Shown: positions 1 to 12,879 of the stretch, one piece after another
Layout: each line of letters begins with the position of its first letter
How positions within the stretch are numbered: the first letter of the stretch is position 1
From: Plasmodiophora brassicae
Taxonomy: Eukaryota; Endomyxa: Phytomyxea; Phytomyxea; Plasmodiophorida
Assembly (NCBI GenBank): GCA_036867785.1
Contig: CP145418.1
Location: 868,001-932,000 of the forward strand
Length of the DNA stretch: 64,000 nt
Direction: 5' to 3'
Position numbers and translations under genes: made by a program
The notes under the pieces: model-generated
What the model was told of the DNA's origin: nothing
Seen by the model: the letters and a program-made list of their open reading frames with translations, nothing else
Databases searched by the model: none

Positions 1-110
1 CTGTCCGCTCCCAAATCACCGGGTTTTGCACGTAGAAAAATAGACACTTCCCGCACGGCGCCGCCTTGAGGGCCTCCTCCAGTGTGTACTTCGTCGGTTG
101 CGTCGGCGTC

Positions 111-2077
111 ATGCAGATTGTTCCGACGACGGGTCCTGAGATCGAGCACAAGCTCGAGCGGGTCCGACAGTGTGCGCGCAATGGCGGTCTGTCACTCGAG
201 CAGCGTCGCCGGGCGCTGAAGTCGATCCGGGCGTTCTTGGTGGACAATCGCGAGGCGCTGATTGAAGTCATGGCCATTGATTTGCGCAAGCCGCTTATGG
301 AGTCGAACCTCCTCGAGATCCAGTACGTGATTAACGATGTCGATCACGCGCTGAGCAATTTGTCGTCGTGGATGCGCCCGAAGTATGTGCCGACGCCAGC
401 GGTTGCATTCCCGGCCCAGTCCCGGGTCGTCTACCGCCCACTTGGCGTCGTGCTTGTCATTGTGCCTTTCAACTGTAAGCTCCGCACGTCATTGGCGTAT
501 CGATATGGGGTTTGACTGTTGTTGTTGTTGTTGTTGTTGTTCAAAGTCCCTGTGCAGTTGTCCTTCGGTCCCATGATTTCTGCAATCGCAGCAGGGAACA
601 CTGTTGTCCTGAAGATGTCGGAAATGACGGCTGCGACGTCAAACCTGATCGCGGACCTGCTTCCAAAGTATCTTGACGAGTCGATCCTGGCAGTTGTGCA
701 AGGCGCTGCTACAGAAACGCAAATGCTACTGAAGCACAAGTTTGACCATATCTTCTTCACTGGTAGTGAGCGAGTCGGTCGCATCGTTCTTGCTGCCGCT
801 GCCCCACACTTGACGCCAGGTGATCAGGCTGTCTGCGACAACTGTTGTGGTTCTGACACACGATTTGATGCCCAACAGTGACGCTGGAACTTGGAGGCAA
901 ATCGCCAGCAATCGTGTCGAGCTCTGCCAACGTTGCCGTTGCCGCGAAGCGCATCATGTGGTCGAAGTGGATTAACGCAGGACAGGTAGGCAGAATCACA
1001 CGTGTCTCATACGCTCCTTGTCTTTACGATGCATGCTACGTCCTGCAGGTCTGTATCGCCGCCGACTACGCGATTGTGGATGAGAGCGTGTACGACGAGT
1101 TCATTAACGAATGCCGTCGCGCTGTCGTGTCGTTTTCCGGTGGCGTCGATCCAAAGTCTAGCCCAGACTTCTGTCGCATCATCACCAAGGTCCAGGGTCC
1201 CAGTCGCACCACTGCCGTGGTATCTGATAACGTTTTGTAGGAACATACTGAACGTCTCAAAGGCCTCCTGGATAGCTGCCGAGACTTAATCGTCTTTGGT
1301 GGCGATACCGACATTGGGGAGAGGTTCTGCGCTCCAACCGTTGTTGGTCCAGTCCGTGTCAACTGCGATCTGATGAAAAGCGAGGTCCACCTGCTTGTAC
1401 GATGCTATCTGCGTCGGACTGATCGTGTTCGGATAGATCTTCGGCCCGATTCTCCCCGTTATCCAAGTCGGCTGCATCGCGGATGCAGTTGATATCATCT
1501 CCAAGAACCCAAACCCGCTGGCGCTCTATGTGTTCGGGACGAAAAAGCAGGCGGAAAACATCTTCTCCAAGACGAAATCCGGTATGCACACCGACGGACA
1601 GGTCGTGGGTATCTGATCGTGGCGTATTGCGCTACAGGCAGCGCTTGTGTGAACGATTGTGTCTTCCAGAACAGCAATACAGATCTCCCGTTTGGCGGCA
1701 TCGGAAGCAGCGGAATGTAGTGCTGGCTCTGTTATAACATCACCGATTGGGGGATGACCTCTTGTCCCATAGGGGGAAGGCACATGGCGAGACTGGCTTC
1801 CGTACATTCAGCCATGCGCACTCGATACTGTACAGGACGGACGCCAGCATATTCGATGTTCCGCAACGTTATCCGCCCTGTAACGTCCGCCATGTCGTTG
1901 CGCACAAGGGCACGGGTCTGACTCGGGGCCCCGACAGATACTGCTGCGGCTGAGCGCTTCTTGCTGTTCGTAATGCGCGCAACCAAGATTAATTCGCGAA
2001 CGTTGGGACATTTCATCCATGGCCTGCTGCTGACCGGCGTCCTTCTAATTACTCTGCGCCTCTTCCGGCTTGTCTAG
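111..2077 (+). CDS. ALDH3-type (fatty) aldehyde dehydrogenase, 9 exons
   Basis: NAD(P)-dependent oxidation of aldehydes, probably fatty aldehydes at a membrane. Exons 111-474, 547-819, 879-985, 1049-1189, 1241-1384, 1437-1581, 1638-1716, 1773-1884 and 1955-2077 join in frame into 495 residues. Visible family landmarks in order: AIAAGNTVVLK, FTGSERVG, LELGGKSP (catalytic Glu), the INAGQ|VC junction (catalytic Cys at the start of exon 4), IFGPILPV, and FGGIGSSGMG, followed by the ALDH3 motif RYPP. The C-terminus is a hydrophobic segment (GLLLTGVLLITL) ending LFRLV, typical of tail-anchored fatty aldehyde dehydrogenases. I chose the ATG at 111; an in-frame ATG at 66 would add 15 residues. The last intron (1885-1954) is the least certain. 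It is convergent with the ROK kinase gene, 67 bp away. Confidence 0.93.
518..541 (+). repeat. (GTT)n microsatellite inside ALDH intron 1
   Basis: About eight GTT units form the polypyrimidine-like 3' half of the 72-nt intron 475-546, just before its acceptor AG. Repeat-length change here could affect splicing of the first two exons. Read backwards it makes a spurious poly-Asn frame. Confidence 0.9.
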
Positions 2078-2144
2078 ACTATTGCCTGCCGACGTCCGTC
2101 GAACAATACAGTGTCAGTTCATTTCAGATGCGCACCCAACTTCG

Positions 2145-3124
2145 TCAACCCTGTTTCGAATGGTATGCCCGGTAGGCAACTTCCTGGGACCCGACAACTC
2201 CAGGACCGACGCTCAGGGCAGACTTCCTGATATACCCGCTGGGTACGTCAACGTAGCCGTTGATACTGGCGACGAAGTGCTTCTCCACGCTGGCGAGCAG
2301 ACAGGCCCGCTGTGGAACTCCACCGCCCAGCACGATCCGCTCGGGCGAAACCATCAGGCAGATGCTGGCACATAGTTGGCCCAGGTAGTACCCGACGAGG
2401 TCCCAGACCGGATCACTGTCCGGCACGGCCGGCAACGCCGACTCGTGAATCGACAGTCGGGCGGCAATCGCAGTCGCAGACGCCAACCCTTCGACGCAGT
2501 CGCCATGCGACGGGCAGACCCCCTGGAATGTGTCCTTCGGATCAGACTCGTGCCGAGGGACACGAATGTGGCCCGCCTCCGCATGCGACATGCCAATCAG
2601 CGACTTGCCGTCGACGCAGAGGCCAACGCCGACCCCAGTTCCAACGGTGATGTACGCCAGGGAATGCAAATTCGCACCGCGACCCGTCCCGTACTGGAGC
2701 TCTGCCAGCGCAGCCGCATTGACATCAGTGTCGATCCCTACGGGCACGATTACCACACGGTGGACATACGTATCAGCAACGCGAGTACTGCTGCGTTACC
2801 AATCGGCACATTCGGCAACTTGGACGACAGAAACGACAGGATGTTGTACTGACGCCAGCCCTTCTTTGGCGTTGCCCCAATCTGCCCGTACGACGCGCTC
2901 GCCCTGTTCAAGCACACGGGGCCGAACGTCGCGATCCCGAGCGCGCCGATCGGCTTGCCGGTCTGGGCGAACCAGTCCAGCGCCGTCTGGTACGTCTCCT
3001 CCGGCGACGACGTCGTCGGAAACCGCTTGTAGTCGACGACGTTGGTCGGATCGCCAACCGCCAGCGACGCCACGAACGTGGTGCCGCCGGCCTCGATCCC
3101 TCCGAAGGCCATCTCGGACGGCAT
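2145..3124 (-). CDS. ROK-family fructokinase
   Basis: ATP-dependent phosphorylation of fructose or a related hexose in the cytosol. Exons 3124-2800 and 2737-2145 join in frame to 305 residues across a 62-nt intron. The N-terminal phosphate-binding loop reads GGIEAGGTTF. The sugar region TDVNAAALAE follows the intron, then AYITVGTGVGVGL. The ROK zinc site is complete: a His in AGHIRVPRH followed by CPSHGDC, and then EGLASATAI. Length and motif order match bacterial-type fructokinases of the ScrK/GmuE group. The ATG at 3124 is used; a second Met lies four codons on. It is convergent with ALDH and 200 bp downstream of the phosphatase gene. Possible bacterial ancestry is an inference only. Confidence 0.93.
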
Positions 3125-3324
3125 CGCCTTCGGAAATCACGCTTTATGCCGCGCGCGCGCAATGTCTGTGTTGTACGAACGTACTCTGTGCCCGTTGCAA
3201 TCAACAGTCCTGCATTGGCAGGGTACGCGTCTGTATGATCTAAACATGGTCGCCGAGACCGCCATGAATTGTCGCAGGGCCGGCCGCCGCCGTCGATTCC
3301 AGGGCGGTCGCTCCGGTTGCCCCG

Positions 3325-4009
3325 CTACGGCGGACCCAGGACGATGGGCACATAGTTATCTTCATGCGTCATCGTGTTGACGCCGTTGTAGAGGTCGCGT
3401 TCCAGCGCGAGCAGCTCCTCGAACATCTGGAACCGCGGCTGCGTCTCGGGCCGCATCTTCTTCACGATGGCGAACGCGTCGCGCAGTGTCAGCCCTTCCT
3501 CGCTCATCAGGTATGCCCTGGACGAACCGTCAGCGCGCGCAGCACGTCGCGTCTGAATGTGATGCCCCTCACATTAGCAATGCGGGCGACCTTGACTTGC
3601 CCTCGATGCAATGGACGAGGATGCTGAGGTTCTGCCTGGCAGCTCGATGCAGAAACGCGAACGCGTCGTCGAGATGCGGCCGTAGCCGTTCCAGTCCATT
3701 GTCGAGTATCGGGACGCGATGCGTCTCCAAGTGCTCCTCATGGTATTCGAGGCTGAACTCGTGCGCGGGCGCGACCGTCACGACGTGCTCGATCGCGTTC
3801 CGCTTCAGATACGCGACGTCGGACGCCATCCTGGCATCCCCGAGGTGCACGAGTTTCAGGAACGCGTCCAGGCCCCGGTCCCGATCGCGCCGCCCCATCC
3901 AGTACCGCGATACCGCAACGCCGACGACGACGATGACGGCGGCGATCAGGCTCGAGTCCAGTCGCATGCCACGACGCGCTGCGCAATTGCACGAAGCCAC
4001 GACCGCCAT
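3325..4009 (-). CDS. Membrane-anchored dual-specificity protein phosphatase
   Basis: Cysteine-based phosphatase for phosphotyrosine/phosphoserine or phosphoinositide substrates. Exons 4009-3573 and 3517-3325 give 209 residues. An N-terminal hydrophobic helix (LIAAVIVVVGVAVSRYW) suggests a signal anchor. The catalytic domain follows with LGDARMASD, a typical DSP beta strand (HVVTVAPA), and the P-loop VHCIEGKSRS containing the catalytic Cys and Arg. After the splice the helix AYLMSEEGLTLRDAF and a C-terminal helix complete the fold. The usual general-acid Asp region is present as VPILDNGLERL. Its start is only 39 bp from the stop of the CFAP300 gene on the same strand. The substrate cannot be told from sequence. 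Confidence 0.88.
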
Positions 4010-4048
4010 GGACGACCCGGCCGCCAGCGTCCGCCGGCTCGAACTTTA

Positions 4049-5110
4049 TTACCAGGCGGTGTTGCCGCGTGGGAAGTACAGGACCGAGGCGTGCCGCCTA
4101 GACGCATCGACGATGACGTAGAGGCGGTTCCACGGCGACGGCGGCGAGGCGAACAGGCGCCCGTCGCGGATCCTGTAGACCTTGCTGGTGATTTGGAGCG
4201 TGTCGTTCGCCGTCTTCACGACGTTCATCAGGTACTTGTAGAAGGCCTTGACGACGTCGAGGTACGGCTGGATAGAGTCCTGTTGCGGGACGGCGTCAGT
4301 GTGTGGGGCGGGACGATCATGGGCGACGACGGCGGGCGACCTCGAACTGGCACAGTGGGCCGCCCAGGACCATCATCTGCATCAGCTGGACGATGAATTC
4401 GTGGTCGTCGACCGATCCGTACGCCTGCGATTCCTCGTCGTACAGCGCTCGCTGCAGCTCGTTCTGGGCGACGACGCCGTCGTCCAGGTAGCAATCCGGG
4501 CACATGCTGATCGACCCGTTCGGCCTGACGACGCCGCGATCACGCCACACGTCGAAGATGCCCATGTCGACAGCGGCGCTGGCCACCACATCGTAGGCGT
4601 CCGCACCTGTTATTGTACCAGCAGCGTTCAGCAACGTATCTGCCGTTTGTCAGTCGCCGTGCGTACCCAGGTCCAGCTTGGACGGGACGACGTCGGCGAA
4701 ACCGGACGCGAACACGTCCGAGCTCAGGAGAGATTGCAGGAACGCGGTCGTCTGCGGGACGCTGGCCGCGGCGGCGTCGAATCGCTCGTCGAAACGGAAT
4801 AATCGGATGCGCACGCCCCTGAGCACGTCCCTGCGTGGACGACCACGATTGAACAGGGTCGACCTGCACCGGGGAGCGGTGTGCGGTCGAACCATTTCTC
4901 CAGGAGCGCCTTCCGGTCCGGATCCCCGAGCAGCTCGCCGAGCGTTCTGCCCTCCTCACCCGACGCCCTCCACGTCCAGCGGTTCGCGGTCGGCGCCGCC
5001 CTTGCGCCCTCCTCCGTCCCGTCGACGATCGCGATCACCATCGTCCGTGCGAACAGCGCGTCACAGGTGGTGGGTGCCTCCGCCCTCTGCAAACCCTTGG
5101 ACGCATGCAC
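4049..5110 (-). CDS. CFAP300: CFAP300-like cilia/flagella-associated protein
   Basis: In animals and algae CFAP300 is a cytoplasmic factor for preassembly and transport of axonemal dynein arms. Four exons (5110-4893, 4830-4667, 4606-4341, 4279-4049) join in frame into 292 residues. From memory of the human protein, matching segments are WDVLRGVRIRLFRFDERF (human: a Trp, then GRI..FGFDQTF), CPDCYLDD, then LMQMMVLGGPLCQFED (human LCLGGALCQYED), SIQPYLDVVKAFYKYL, LQITSKVYRI and the C-terminal VDASRRHASVLYF (human VDPIRRHLHVLYH). Splice sites were chosen where these matches continue across gaps of 60-62 nt. The N-terminal ~50 residues before the match are not conserved, so the true start may be an internal Met. 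Confidence 0.9.
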
Positions 5111-5306
5111 CTCGCAACAATGGGGAACCCGAGGAGCCTGGACGAGCGTCGTCCAGGGGCCTTGATGGCCGACAAGGAGAGCGCGCCGGGCCCGGCGGCC
5201 ATTTTTCAGCCTTCACCAGAGCAGGGGCTGCTGTCGCAGTTCGACTGCGAGCGGCGTCGTCGCGCGTCACGCCGCGGTCCCGACTCCGCGACTGCCGTCT
5301 GCCGTC

Positions 5307-8096
<2,790 letters not shown>

Positions 8097-8129
8097 TCAA
8101 CAGGTATTTATTAACCCCCGATTGCCCGT

Positions 8130-8675
8130 TCACATAGGAGAATGCGGCCGCTTGACATCCACTCGGCCTCTCGTATGACCCGGCATAACAGGCGACATGC
8201 AACTGGCGACCGTTAGTCGCGATCTGCATTCGCCGAGTTCGATCCGTTGCCTCCAGTAGCTGGATGTCGATCCAGGGAGCGGTACGGGCGACGAGAACGC
8301 CGGCAGGGCGAGGGCTCGGGGCGATGCCGACGGAATCGGCGATACGGGCGGTAGCGGCGACGACGGCACCGGTTCCGCCGTCAGCAACGCGTTCATGATC
8401 GTCGATGCTGTCAGCGGTCGTTGACAATCCAACGATACATCGGTCATCGTCGCTGTCCCCGTGTCGTCGTCGTCGACCATGGCGCCGCTGTACAGATCCG
8501 CCATGGACGTGGGCGTTGCCGTTGGGCGATCCACGGCGTCATCGACGAGCGCGATCGGGCCCAGGCCTTTGACCAGCGTGTCCAGCGCGTCCGGTTCAGC
8601 GTCGTCCCGGCGGAACATCGCCGACGTGTCGGGGAAGTTGACCTCGCGCGGCATGGCATCGAACGGCGTCGACAT
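8130..8675 (-). CDS. Hypothetical low-complexity protein
   Basis: An open frame of 181 codons (195 from an upstream Met at 8717), between the convergent end of VPS34 and the end of CRNKL1. The N-terminal half is acidic (DDAEPDALDTL, VDDDDTG), the C-terminal half rich in Pro, Ser and Ala. No domain, signal peptide or membrane segment is recognised. Codon third positions are as GC-rich as in the neighbours, which weakly favours coding. No intron was needed. It could equally be a chance open frame in GC-rich intergenic DNA. Confidence 0.4.
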   Translation of the reverse strand: MSTPFDAMPREVNFPDTSAMFRRDDAEPDALDTLVKGLGPIALVDDAVDRPTATPTSMADLYSGAMVDDDDTGTATMTDVSLDCQRPLTASTIMNALLTAEPVPSSPLPPVSPIPSASPRALALPAFSSPVPLPGSTSSYWRQRIELGECRSRLTVASCMSPVMPGHTRGRVDVKRPHSPM

Positions 8676-8854
8676 AGTCGTGGCTTGGCGGTATAGGACG
8701 GTCCCGGTCGGTGCCACGCCTACCAGTCCCCGCAGTCGGACGGACCCGTCTCTGTCTGTGGGAGCCAGATTGTCCCAGAGCGCAACAAGCTATTGTAGAA
8801 GGGGGCCAACCCAGGCAGGGCGTGTCACTGCATGCAACAACGGGCGTTCGTATT

Positions 8855-11030
8855 CTATGCGTCGTCTTCGGTGGCCTCCAGCCGCTGTTTCTTCCACAGG
8901 CGGGCCTTCTCCAGGAGAGCAATGTTGGCGGCGCCCTTGGCGTCGTCCGGGAACTCGTAGTCGTAGTACTCTTCCCAGCCGGCGTCGGTGCCGTCCTCGT
9001 TCGTGAGCAGACGCCGCTTCTTGAGACGCCGCGGCATGCGGTCCGACACGACCGTCTGCGTCGCCTCGTTGCCGTATTTCCGTTCAAAGTCGCGCCATGC
9101 TTCCAGGAGCTGAGCGCGTTCGCTCCTGCGAGATTCGGCTTTCAGGTACTTGTCGGCCCGCTCGAACACATGCCGGGCCTTGTCCAGCTGGTTCTGGGAC
9201 GTCTCGAACTGCGCGAGGCTGATCCAGACCTTGACGTGCTTCGTCTTTTCGAGCAGTCGGTCGTAGAGCGAACGCGCCCGATCGAACTGGCCTTGCTGGG
9301 TCTCAAAGTCGATATACGCTTTCCACAGGACCTCTGGCATGTCCAGCACCGGCTGCGATATCGCCAGCTCGAAAATGGCACGGGCGCGCTCTGCGAACAC
9401 ATGGGTGAAACGCAAGCACATCAGACGAAGCGAAACGCGTACCATTTTCAGCAAGCGACTTCTCGAGGTTGGCAAACTTTGACCACGCGTGACAGTTCTC
9501 GGGGGAGTATCTGGGCGAAAGGATCACCATATGTACCGCGAGGTCGTCTTGGCGACGCACACATACATTAAGTACTTCTCGTACAGCGTCCTGCATCGAT
9601 CGGCGTCGCCAAGCTGGAGCTCCAGCTGGATGTACGATTTGAACAGCTTTTCCTTGGGCGCCATGCCGATGGCCCGCCCCAGAATCCGGCGCGCCGCCTT
9701 CAGATCCATTTGCCGAATCTCGAACTCAGCGAACATGATCCATATCTTCGCGAACGTGAACCTAGCCAGCAGCCTTGTTAATACGCGTACCGAAGCAAGA
9801 CACAGTCGGGTCGTACAATTTGTGGGGAATGACCTTCAGGGCCGCCTTGTAGACTAGCCTTGTTCGTTCAACATCTTCTGTGGTCAGCTCTTCGAAGATG
9901 ACGTACTGGATCCACAAGTAAATATATCTAGCCCAGTAATGCTTCTCGTGAACCAGAGGGACGTTGGCAACGGCTCGCTCGAACACGTCCCGGATGCGAT
10001 CGTTGTTCCCGCAGGACTGCTCCAGCTTGATGTAATCAAACCAGATGTCGTAGTTGTGCGGATTCGCAGTCACCTCGCGCTCGTACTGTTGCCGGCGTTT
10101 GCTGATGATGACATCCTCAATGCCTTCACGGGTGCCAAACTGCTTCTCGAAGTTCGTGTATCGCCGATAGATCTCGTGCGACTTGGCCTTCGGCAACCGC
10201 TCCAAGGCGTACTTGTAGATCGCCCGGGCACGCTCCGTCTCCTGGCATTCGGCCTCAAATGCGGCAAAGTGCATGAAGAAGTCCTCCTCCAGGGTATCGT
10301 CGCCGAGTTCGCTCGAGCACCGTTCGAACACTTCCCGGCACTTGTCAGGGTCACCATGATTCTTCTCAAACTTTGCATACTTCATGTAGGAATCCACCGT
10401 CGGATGACAGACGATGAACCGCTCGTAGATGGCACGACACCGTTCCTTCATCTTCGCGTCTTTCCCGTGCCGCATCTCCATCATGACATAGGATTGCCAG
10501 GCATTCGCAGGTGGGGCCCACTTCATCCAGCGTTCGAAGATGACGCGGGCGCCGGCAACGTTCCCCAGCATCTCCTCCATGTGCGTGTACTTGAACCAGA
10601 ATTGGTCGACGCGAGGCAGCAGTGTCACCGCCCGGTCCCAGATGTTCCTGGCATGGTTGACGAAGCGGTTCTTCATCTCCATTTCGGCGTACTTCAGCCA
10701 GACGGAATGGTTGCGGTAGTCGACGTCCAGCGCGCGTTCGAAAATGGACCGGGCGCGCTCGAACTCAAGCTGCGATGCCTCCCACAACGCATACTTCATC
10801 CACACGCCGACGTTATGCTGCTGGCGGCGCAGAGTGTCTTCGTACTCCTTTCGCTTCCGCGCGCGATAATGCTGGAGCTCGTCGACATCCGTGATTTTCT
10901 GCTCCGGCGCCCGGATCACGACCTCGCGCCGATCCATGGCCTCACGCAGGATCTGCTCAGCCGTAATCTGCACGGGCGCGGCAGCCTTGTTCTTGACCGC
11001 CATCGGGCGGCCACGCGACGTTGACGCCAT
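8855..11030 (-). CDS. CRNKL1: Crooked-neck-like pre-mRNA splicing factor (Clf1/Syf3), HAT repeats
   Basis: Scaffold of the NineTeen/Prp19 complex in the nucleus, needed for spliceosome activation. Exons 11030-9817, 9761-9567, 9510-9443 and 9390-8855 give 670 residues. The N-terminus has [11 protein letters not shown], then [18 protein letters not shown], followed by about sixteen half-a-TPR repeats with the recurring W..Y/YA.WE pattern ([44 protein letters not shown]). Later blocks include [14 protein letters not shown] and [17 protein letters not shown], then [20 protein letters not shown]. The end is acidic and basic mixed, with RRLKKRRL and a final ATEDDA. Length matches the family. An upstream in-frame stretch to 11408 is unlikely to be coding, because [19 protein letters not shown] is the usual kind of start. 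Confidence 0.97.
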
Positions 11031-11518
11031 CTCCCAGCGCGCGTCCCGCCTGAAGCCGACACGACACGACAGCGCTTCGTCGCGTCGCGGACTCCGCAGC
11101 GTTGGACTGCACAGCTGACAGCACCAACCGAACCGCGCTCCTCCTGCGGCCGGCGAGTCGCCCACGAATCCGCAGCAGGTCTCACTCATCATATCGAAGG
11201 CCGCTTCGCTCGACGTGGACACGCGTGCAAGACCCTCCTGTCGCCGCGTAATACTGGGGCTTGTATCATCAGACAAGGGAGGTAGTAAACCGGGGGCGCT
11301 TGGACACGCGGGTACGGCGCCGGACCAGGACGAGGCGCAGGGGCAGGCTTTGATGGCAGCAGCAACCATGGAGTCCAATGACGACTGGTCTTCGCTCATG
11401 TTCGTCATGACGTTCTGATCCAGGCGGCGGAAGAATGGCGTATCCGAAATCTCCCTGTCGGTACAAGAAGGAAAGGCATCGTCGCCAAGGCGTCCTTTCC
11501 ATCTCGGCGCTTCCGTGG
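11031..11518. other. Intergenic stretch upstream of CRNKL1
   Basis: No convincing gene in either direction. It should hold the CRNKL1 promoter and 5' leader. No TATA-like or repeated element stands out; a few short open frames are unsupported. Confidence 0.6.
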
Positions 11519-12428
11519 TCAGCAGCGTACCTGTGAGGCAGTACTCATATGCGGTGAGAGTTGCCGTGTCAGTTTCAGTCGATATAGCTGACTACAAGAT
11601 GTGTGTGTACTCAGGTTGCCAAGGCTGGCAAGTTCTTTCGCGCCTGGGTCTTTCTGACAACTGCTGCTCTGGCGGCGTGGAGTAGCACAAGTGTCTGGTG
11701 CGGAGAACCTGTGCCGATATTTCGAGGGAATCTCTCGTGCCAAGTCATTCAGCAACTGCGTCTTGATCGGATCAAGCACGCCGGGTCCTTCGTACTCCCG
11801 TTTCAGGATGCCCCGCTCTCCATCCACTTTGACTATCCGTATCTTTCCCCACGCTTCGTTCTTGCTGAACGAGTACCGGTACCACAGTTCGCCTGGGGGA
11901 TATACTCCATCGGTTTCCCCGAAGCTGAACCATCGAACCTGCTCGAATTTGATCGGCTGCCCCACGGTATGCTCCAATGTCTTTGCGATTAAGGATGGTG
12001 TACTTCCATCCAAGGTACTCCTTCCAGGTAGAGAAGTCCGGATAGGAAACATTGCTGACTCGTGGCTTGTGCTCCACAGTGTAGGGGTCCGAAATGATTT
12101 CTAGGACTTCTTCTGTCACATACACCTGGCGTTTACGGAACTGCACGTCGACTTTTGAAAAGAATCGGTCACCAGACAAGAACGTATGTCCAACGACTTG
12201 AAATTTCAGGTCAAGTATGCGAGTAGTGTAGTGGCGACCGTCTCGTAGGTTGTTCTCGTGAGCCCACATCATCACAAATTGGTTCTTGTTCTGTCCACGG
12301 CAGTTGTCAGAGATCAGGATGAGCCCACCACCGGGTCGACTGGGAGGCAACGCCACAGACAACTCATTTCGAGGGTAGATTGATGGCATGGAGATCCAGA
12401 TTGCTGAGCATATTGATATGCCTACCAC
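11519..12428 (-). pseudogene. Relic DDE-type transposase-like gene (DUF7869-like)
   Basis: A protein segment reading LILISDNCRGQNKNQFVMMW, then a histidine-containing block VVGHTFLSGDRFFSKVD, resembles the RNase-H-fold core of a widespread transposase-derived group (SDxCxGQNKN followed by KGHTQxxxD). The C-terminal part (KFEQVRWFSFGETDG, LWYRYSFSKNEAWGKIRIVKV) continues the similarity but lies in another frame from about 11960 on, so the copy is either spliced there or frameshifted. The upstream catalytic half and terminal repeats are not found. GC content is lower than in the flanking genes, in keeping with an inserted element. Family assignment is from memory and moderate in certainty. Confidence 0.6.
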
Positions 12429-12510
12429 TCAGGGAATTCATGCCGAAGTGATCTCTGACAATTGCCGTGGACAGTACAAGAATCAATATGTGATGATGTG
12501 GGCTCACGAG
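12255..12510. repeat. Inverted pair of transposase-core fragments
   Basis: The 60 bp at 12255-12314 reappear in reverse at 12451-12510 with about five mismatches. Both copies encode the SDNCRGQ.KNQ.VMMWAHE core, one on each strand, separated by 136 bp. The second copy is a short fragment without the rest of the gene. It points to a head-to-head rearrangement of two element copies. Confidence 0.85.
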
Positions 12511-12879
12511 CACAGCAGGCCATGCGAACGAATGCTGAACAGGCTCAGAAACGTCCGCGCCCCCAGACGAACGAACTTCGTCCGCAGCTCGATGCCACAC
12601 TCAGGGCAGCCTGCACCGCGCTGTTGAGTACACTGTCGACCGTCGATCGTGGTGATGACTGTCCTACTCGACAGATACGGCCAATGACACGTCCGCGGCG
12701 GGCTCGTCCTGCCCAGCTGCAAGCGCTACGTTGAAACAATCGGCTCCGATATCGCAGAGGGCTGATGACTGGCGGGCATCGGTTGGTTTAGGCTAATCGA
12801 TACGTGTACTACTGGATGGACTGCTCTCGGCTAATCGTACCAGAGTACACGGATCGGGGCCCATATGGGCTAGTGGGAA

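Noticed and set aside
431-784. Poly-Asn protein on the minus strand
   Set aside because: The Asn run is the reverse reading of the GTT microsatellite in an ALDH intron.
4640-4666. 27-nt intron in CFAP300
   Set aside because: The acceptor further on (intron 4607-4666, 60 nt) keeps the frame and has the typical length.
9939-11024. 361-codon open frame on the plus strand
   Set aside because: It is antisense to the well-conserved CRNKL1 exon 1; an open shadow frame caused by high third-position GC.
11031-11408. 126-residue N-terminal extension of CRNKL1
   Set aside because: The frame is open, but the sequence is unlike the family and Cys/Arg-rich; the ATG at 11030 gives a normal start.
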